DNA of 33,977 bases from Spongospora subterranea (lineage: Eukaryota; Endomyxa; Phytomyxea; Plasmodiophorida; Plasmodiophoridae), in NCBI GenBank assembly GCA_900404475.1, contig OUQQ01000163.1, forward strand, positions 1 to 33,977, in the 5' to 3' direction. Below the pieces are notes generated by a model. It ran no database searches. It was not told the origin of the DNA and worked only from the letters and a program-made list of their open reading frames with translations. Of the stretch, positions 29,927-33,977 are shown piece by piece (position 1 is the stretch's first letter; every line of letters starts with the position of its first letter). The position numbers and the translations under genes were made by a program.

Positions 29927-32900
29927 TATGCAATATACTGCTATGATGGCTGCTCGAAGTCGTGTCGCTGCAGGTCCGCGACCACCACTTTTTGATGCAT
30001 CAAACCGTCCCTCTGGTTTGCTGCCAGGTTATCCGCCGGGTCGTGGCTTGCCGATGATTCCGCCGCCGCTTAGAAGGAGAGGGAATGGGGCTCCACTACC
30101 AAATCGCTCCCATCTGTTTCAGGGGCATGTACCACAAGGACGAGGAACCCTATTAAATAGACCAGGAGGCATGCCACAATTGTTTCAGGACAAGCTCAAC
30201 CAGCATCAAAATAGGAGCTCTCCCGCTAGTCTATTGCCCCATCCTGGCGTGTCTAATCCCCCGCCGACCATTATGTCTCAACCCAATCCGGTTTCTTTGC
30301 CACAATCTCAGAGTCAGATGTCGCATCAGCAACCGCCGCAGGCATTACCTTCATCGCAAATTCAGCAATCGCAAGGGCCATCTATGTCTCGTGTCGGTCC
30401 TACCGTTTCATCATCCACTACGCTGTCGTCACCTTCGATCCCATTGCCTGTCGCTAAGCTACCTGCGACTGCCCCAGTTTCTACATCCTCCGGCTCATTA
30501 ACGCCTCAGGCTGTTTTACCGGCTGATACTACACCAGGACCGACATTGGAAATGCCAAAGGTCAAGGATGCTTTAGGCTATTTGGAAAAAGTCAAGAAAA
30601 AGTTTTTCGATCGGCCAAACGTCTATAACCAATTTCTGGAAATTATGAAAGAGTTTAAAGCGCAAACCATCAACACAGAGGGGGTTATTAAGCGCGTGAC
30701 AACTCTTTTTCAGGGGCATAGGGAACTTATTCTGGGGTTTAACCAGTTTTTACCTCCTGGATACAAAATTACTGATCCCACGGCGCCCCCTTCAGAACCT
30801 GCACCGAAACCTACAGTTGAATTTAACCATGCCGTGAAGTACGTTGCTAAAATCAAGGTAAACCAGTGCACCGATTTTTTTTTCAGAGGGTATTAATTTT
30901 CTGTAGCAACGTTTCGAGTCTCGCCCTGAGGTCTACGAAGACTTTTTGGAAATTTTGCATGCATATCAGGAGAAAAGGGCTACAGACCATGCTATTGAGC
31001 AAGTCAAAGGGCAAGTTCAAAATCTTTTCAGAGGGCATCCAGATCTGTTGGATGACTTTAATTATTTCCTTCCGCCTGAAGCAGGAGGTGCTATGTTTCC
31101 TGGCGGTATTGCTGGTAAGCAACCGAAAAAGAAGAAGCAAAAGAAGGACGAGCCCGGCCCACCGGTGTCTATTGTACAACCGACAAGTCGTCGGTCTGAG
31201 CCGTCGATCGCAGTTCCTCCCCGAATGGGGTTACCGCTCGGTCCGTCGACTTCTCCAACAGTTGGGCCGGCTGCGGTTCGCAGAATGTCTGGCAATGTCG
31301 GTGCGTTGATACCGCCTGGTCCCTATGCGACGGTGTCCTACCCTCCTGATTCTAAAAAAGAGATGCAACTTTTCGAAAAAATCAAAGTTTGTCCTTGTTG
31401 GTTCGGTATTTTGCGCTTTCTGATTCTGCTGAATTAGCTTGCTGTGCCGCGCTCTTTATATTTACAGTTGATGCGGGTGTTGAATTTGTTCTCTTGCAAC
31501 ATCGTTACCCGAGCTGAACTAATGTCGTTGGTTGACGACCTATTCCTTAGACATTCAAAATATGCCGAATTTGCCACGAAATTCAAGGAGGTTCTCGGAT
31601 ATGACGAATGGGAAGAGAATCAGTTGATGACTCATATGCGATCAAATTTTTACGCCTTCGTTTCTTCCGTTGATTTTACTACGTGCAAGCAGGTAACAAT
31701 GCGATCTCGAAATAGGTCGATTATTTGATATTGCCGTATTTAGGTCACCCCTTCATATCGGGAACTTCCTGCAGAGATCCCGTGCCCTCCTTGCTCTGGA
31801 AGAACCATTCTTGGAGATACCGTTTTAAATGACACATGCATATCGATTCCAACTGGAACGGAAGATCAGGTATGATGTAGTTGGTCAGGGTATGCACTCG
31901 TTTTCATAAAGCGACGCAGAGTTTCAAATCGTCGCGCAAGAACCAATATGAAGAGGCGCTTTTCAAGGTAGAGGATGAAAGATATGAGATCGATATGATG
32001 ATTGAGAACAACGCCGCAGCAATAAGGGTTCTTCAGGTCCTCATCGTTCCTTGCATTGTTATTTCACTAACTGGCCTTGATCCACCAGCCTCTTCACGAT
32101 CGAGTAGAAACAATGACCGCTGAGCAAGCAGCTGCTTTCAAGCTTGATGATTCCGTCGACATTTTGCATATCCGTGCCATGGCTAGAATTTATGGCGACG
32201 CATGGTGATTGATTTATCTTTTCTTTGTCTTCTATGGTTTGTTATAACCGTTTTTAGGTATGATATTGTCCGATTGCTCAAACAGATTCCTGCCACCGCA
32301 ATTTCTGTTATTTTGAGGCGACTAAAACAGAAAGATGCTGAGTGGAGAAGGGCCAGGGAGAATATGAAAAGGCCTTGGCAGGATATTGTCAAAGCCAATT
32401 TCCACCGCTCTCTTGATCACAGGAGTTTTACTTTCAAATCTGAGGAGAAAAAGCGCCTGTCATCGAAATGTTTAATTTTTGAGCTGAAGGATGCGCATGA
32501 AAAATCATTTGAACAAGCGGAAGAAAAGGTCTCAGCATTTGATGTGCATGTAGGCTGTGTCTAATTATGTTCAGGCAACTGGGTTTTCTGTTCTCTCAAC
32601 GCCTCAGCAGTCTCGTCCTTTATATACCTACTGCATGAGTTTCACCTTTGACGATGCATCAGTTCATACGGAGCTCTATAATCTTCTCAGCACTTGCACT
32701 GAATATGTAATATTAGTTTATGATTTTACATGGCAAATCGGTGACTGTTTATTATAGATCGCTGTTGATGATCGCAAACCGCTACTGTCCTTTTGGACTG
32801 AGTTTGTGCAACAGTTCTTCAACACTGTTCCTGAACGTGAAGTCGTGAGTAATTCGGAGGTCAGTTAGTTGCTCTTTCCCTGGTAATGGCCATGTTAATT

Positions 32901-33977
32901 TCGCCTGGATAGGTGAGCACACGTCCTGTTAGGATGTCAATGGATGCTTGGACTTTAGAAGAGATGATAAATCCTATGCGAAGGCATACACGTGAGTCTC
33001 ATCTATTCTTCGGGAGTATGCAATTCTATGTATTCTTCAGATTATACCAGGTACACAGCCCAATTTGGCTTGAGTGCCACGTTGTTATCTAACCAACGAT
33101 CGGTGTTTTTTCTAGATGTTGTACTCACGCTGGAAAACAAGCCGAGATCTTGCACTTTCAAAGCCCAACGGCGAAGCAGTTTACAGTAAGGTGTTCGAAA
33201 TTTCCTAAATATTAATTAACACGCGAATTTTTTCCTAAAAGGCCAGTTTAAGGATCTTGTTTTTGCGATAATTGATGGGCACACTGACCAGACGGCATAC
33301 GAAGACAGTTTGAGGACTTTGGTTGGCGCCAAATCCTATTCTATGTTCACCGTTGACAAATTGGTGGCCGCCCTTATCAAGCTTACACAATCTCTTACTG
33401 TAAACCCTGTTAATCAACGATTGATCGGTCTATATAATTACGAACATTCGCGAGCAATCGATAAGGAGCAGAATTCTAGGGGTCAGGACCCGCTTGAACG
33501 CTCTGCCTTGATGGCCCGTATGTACTTGATGAATTGTGCATCGATCATTGAAGATGATGACCATTGCGTCCAAATTGAATATTTTAAGGTTGGAGAGTGT
33601 ATTGCTTGGACTTATACCTCATGACCCGGGTTTCAGGATACTTGCGAACTTGGCATCGGCTATTTAGAAAACTTTGGCAGCTCCGATTCGAAATATTCCA
33701 ACCCATCATGCGATCAGTTCCTTGATCGGTATTTGAATTCGTCCAGCAACTGCTCTCCTCCGTTTCTTCGCCGGAACCTTTCTAAGCGAATTGTTAATGA
33801 CGATATTGTCACTCGCAACGGGCTAGAGAGTAAAATTTGTCGCCGAACGCTCAAGGTTGTTTTCTTTACAGTTTCTTGGCGTGTTCGCCGCATTGATACA
33901 GTGTTTTCTCCAGGCCTATTTTATTGAAGGTACTGAAGATATCTTCTATCGCCGTCAGCGGTCCAAGATCACTCGCC
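29829..33977 (+). CDS. SIN3: SIN3-type transcriptional corepressor, 3' end outside the window
   Basis: Scaffold of the SIN3/HDAC complex. Fourteen exons are visible: 29829-30857, 30907-31386, 31438-31692, 31744-31869, 31920-32036, 32089-32204, 32258-32528, 32575-32706, 32758-32859, 32913-33050, 33116-33185, 33242-33588, 33637-33855 and 33914 to the end. All introns are GT...AG of 46-65 bases, and about 1155 residues are covered. A Pro/Gln/Ser-rich N-terminus leads to three PAH domains: from about residue 245 ([20 protein letters not shown]), 332 ([16 protein letters not shown]) and 495. Next comes the HDAC-interaction region ([47 protein letters not shown]), then [20 protein letters not shown] and [11 protein letters not shown]. 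The C-terminal block includes [28 protein letters not shown] and [12 protein letters not shown]. Little coding sequence should be missing. The last exon is duplicated inverted at 1-63. Confidence 0.95.
33861..33976 (+). repeat. Right arm of the window-terminal inverted duplication
   Basis: These 116 bases, covering the 3' part of the last SIN3 intron and the visible part of the last exon, match the complement of bases 1-116 with two substitutions. The window ends one base beyond the match. The copy here is in the intact SIN3 gene. Confidence 0.9.

Noticed and set aside
32992..33049. Intron starting at the GTGAGT at 32992 in SIN3
   Set aside because: Reading through gives [15 protein letters not shown], a conserved SIN3 block, so the sequence is exon despite the good donor.
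1..33977. Terminal inverted repeats as the ends of a large transposon or virus-like element
   Set aside because: The repeated ends are SIN3 exon and intron sequence, with no TG..CA ends, no transposase and no target duplication. The interior is housekeeping genes.
28175..33977. Vps36 and SIN3 as one fused gene
   Set aside because: The two frames differ where they overlap, SIN3 has its own ATG after a pyrimidine-rich upstream stretch, and both proteins are complete at that junction.

Overview
This window is nuclear DNA of an intron-bearing microbial eukaryote. The evidence is the conserved eukaryotic machinery (nucleoporin Nup96, TAF6, the ribosome-biogenesis factor Mrd1, the ESCRT-II subunit Vps36, the SIN3 corepressor, PP2A leucine carboxyl methyltransferase, a PP2C phosphatase) and about 40 introns. 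The introns can be read by eye as GT...AG; most are 43-65 bases and most restore a conserved protein exactly. I cannot place the lineage. A myristoylated PP2C and a plant-type multi-membrane RING protein sit beside an opisthokont-style SIN3, and the HMG-CoA reductase is of the class II (bacterial/archaeal) type. I see no tRNA, rRNA or CRISPR.

Layout. 1-3500: one end of a contig-terminal inverted duplication, an unrecognised membrane protein, and poorly readable sequence. 3552-6428 (-): a 13-exon Nup96 gene. 6669-7433 (-): an unrecognised two-exon gene. 7820-10250 (+): class II HMG-CoA reductase with a long unknown C-terminal extension. 10346-11359 (-): a membrane RING protein. 11599-14566 (-): a secreted glycine-rich repeat protein whose assembly is broken at a single N (13840). 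14915-16072 (-): PP2A leucine carboxyl methyltransferase. 16581-17840: a repeat complex with a ~600-base direct period and a long inverted repeat. 18.4-19.5 kb: coding-like but unresolved. 19536-20039 (-): a small protein ending in a CaaX box. 20582-21940 (+): TAF6. 22179-22614 (-): a RNF4/Slx8-like SUMO-targeted ubiquitin ligase. 23145-25561 (-): Mrd1. 26359-27636 (+): N-myristoylated PP2C. 28175-29926 (+): Vps36. 29829-33977 (+): SIN3, running off the window.

Most genes are housekeeping genes with no operon-like logic; several pairs are divergent and share short intergenic regions. Three things stand out. First, HMG-CoA reductase is of a prokaryotic class yet carries an intron and roughly 350 extra residues. 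Second, there is a lineage-specific secreted protein with a polyglycine / PSQGGGAGGGAPK array followed by four copies of an unrecognised ~80-residue module. Third, both window ends stop at the same base inside an inverted duplicate of a SIN3 exon, so the window is very probably a whole contig that breaks at a duplicated locus.
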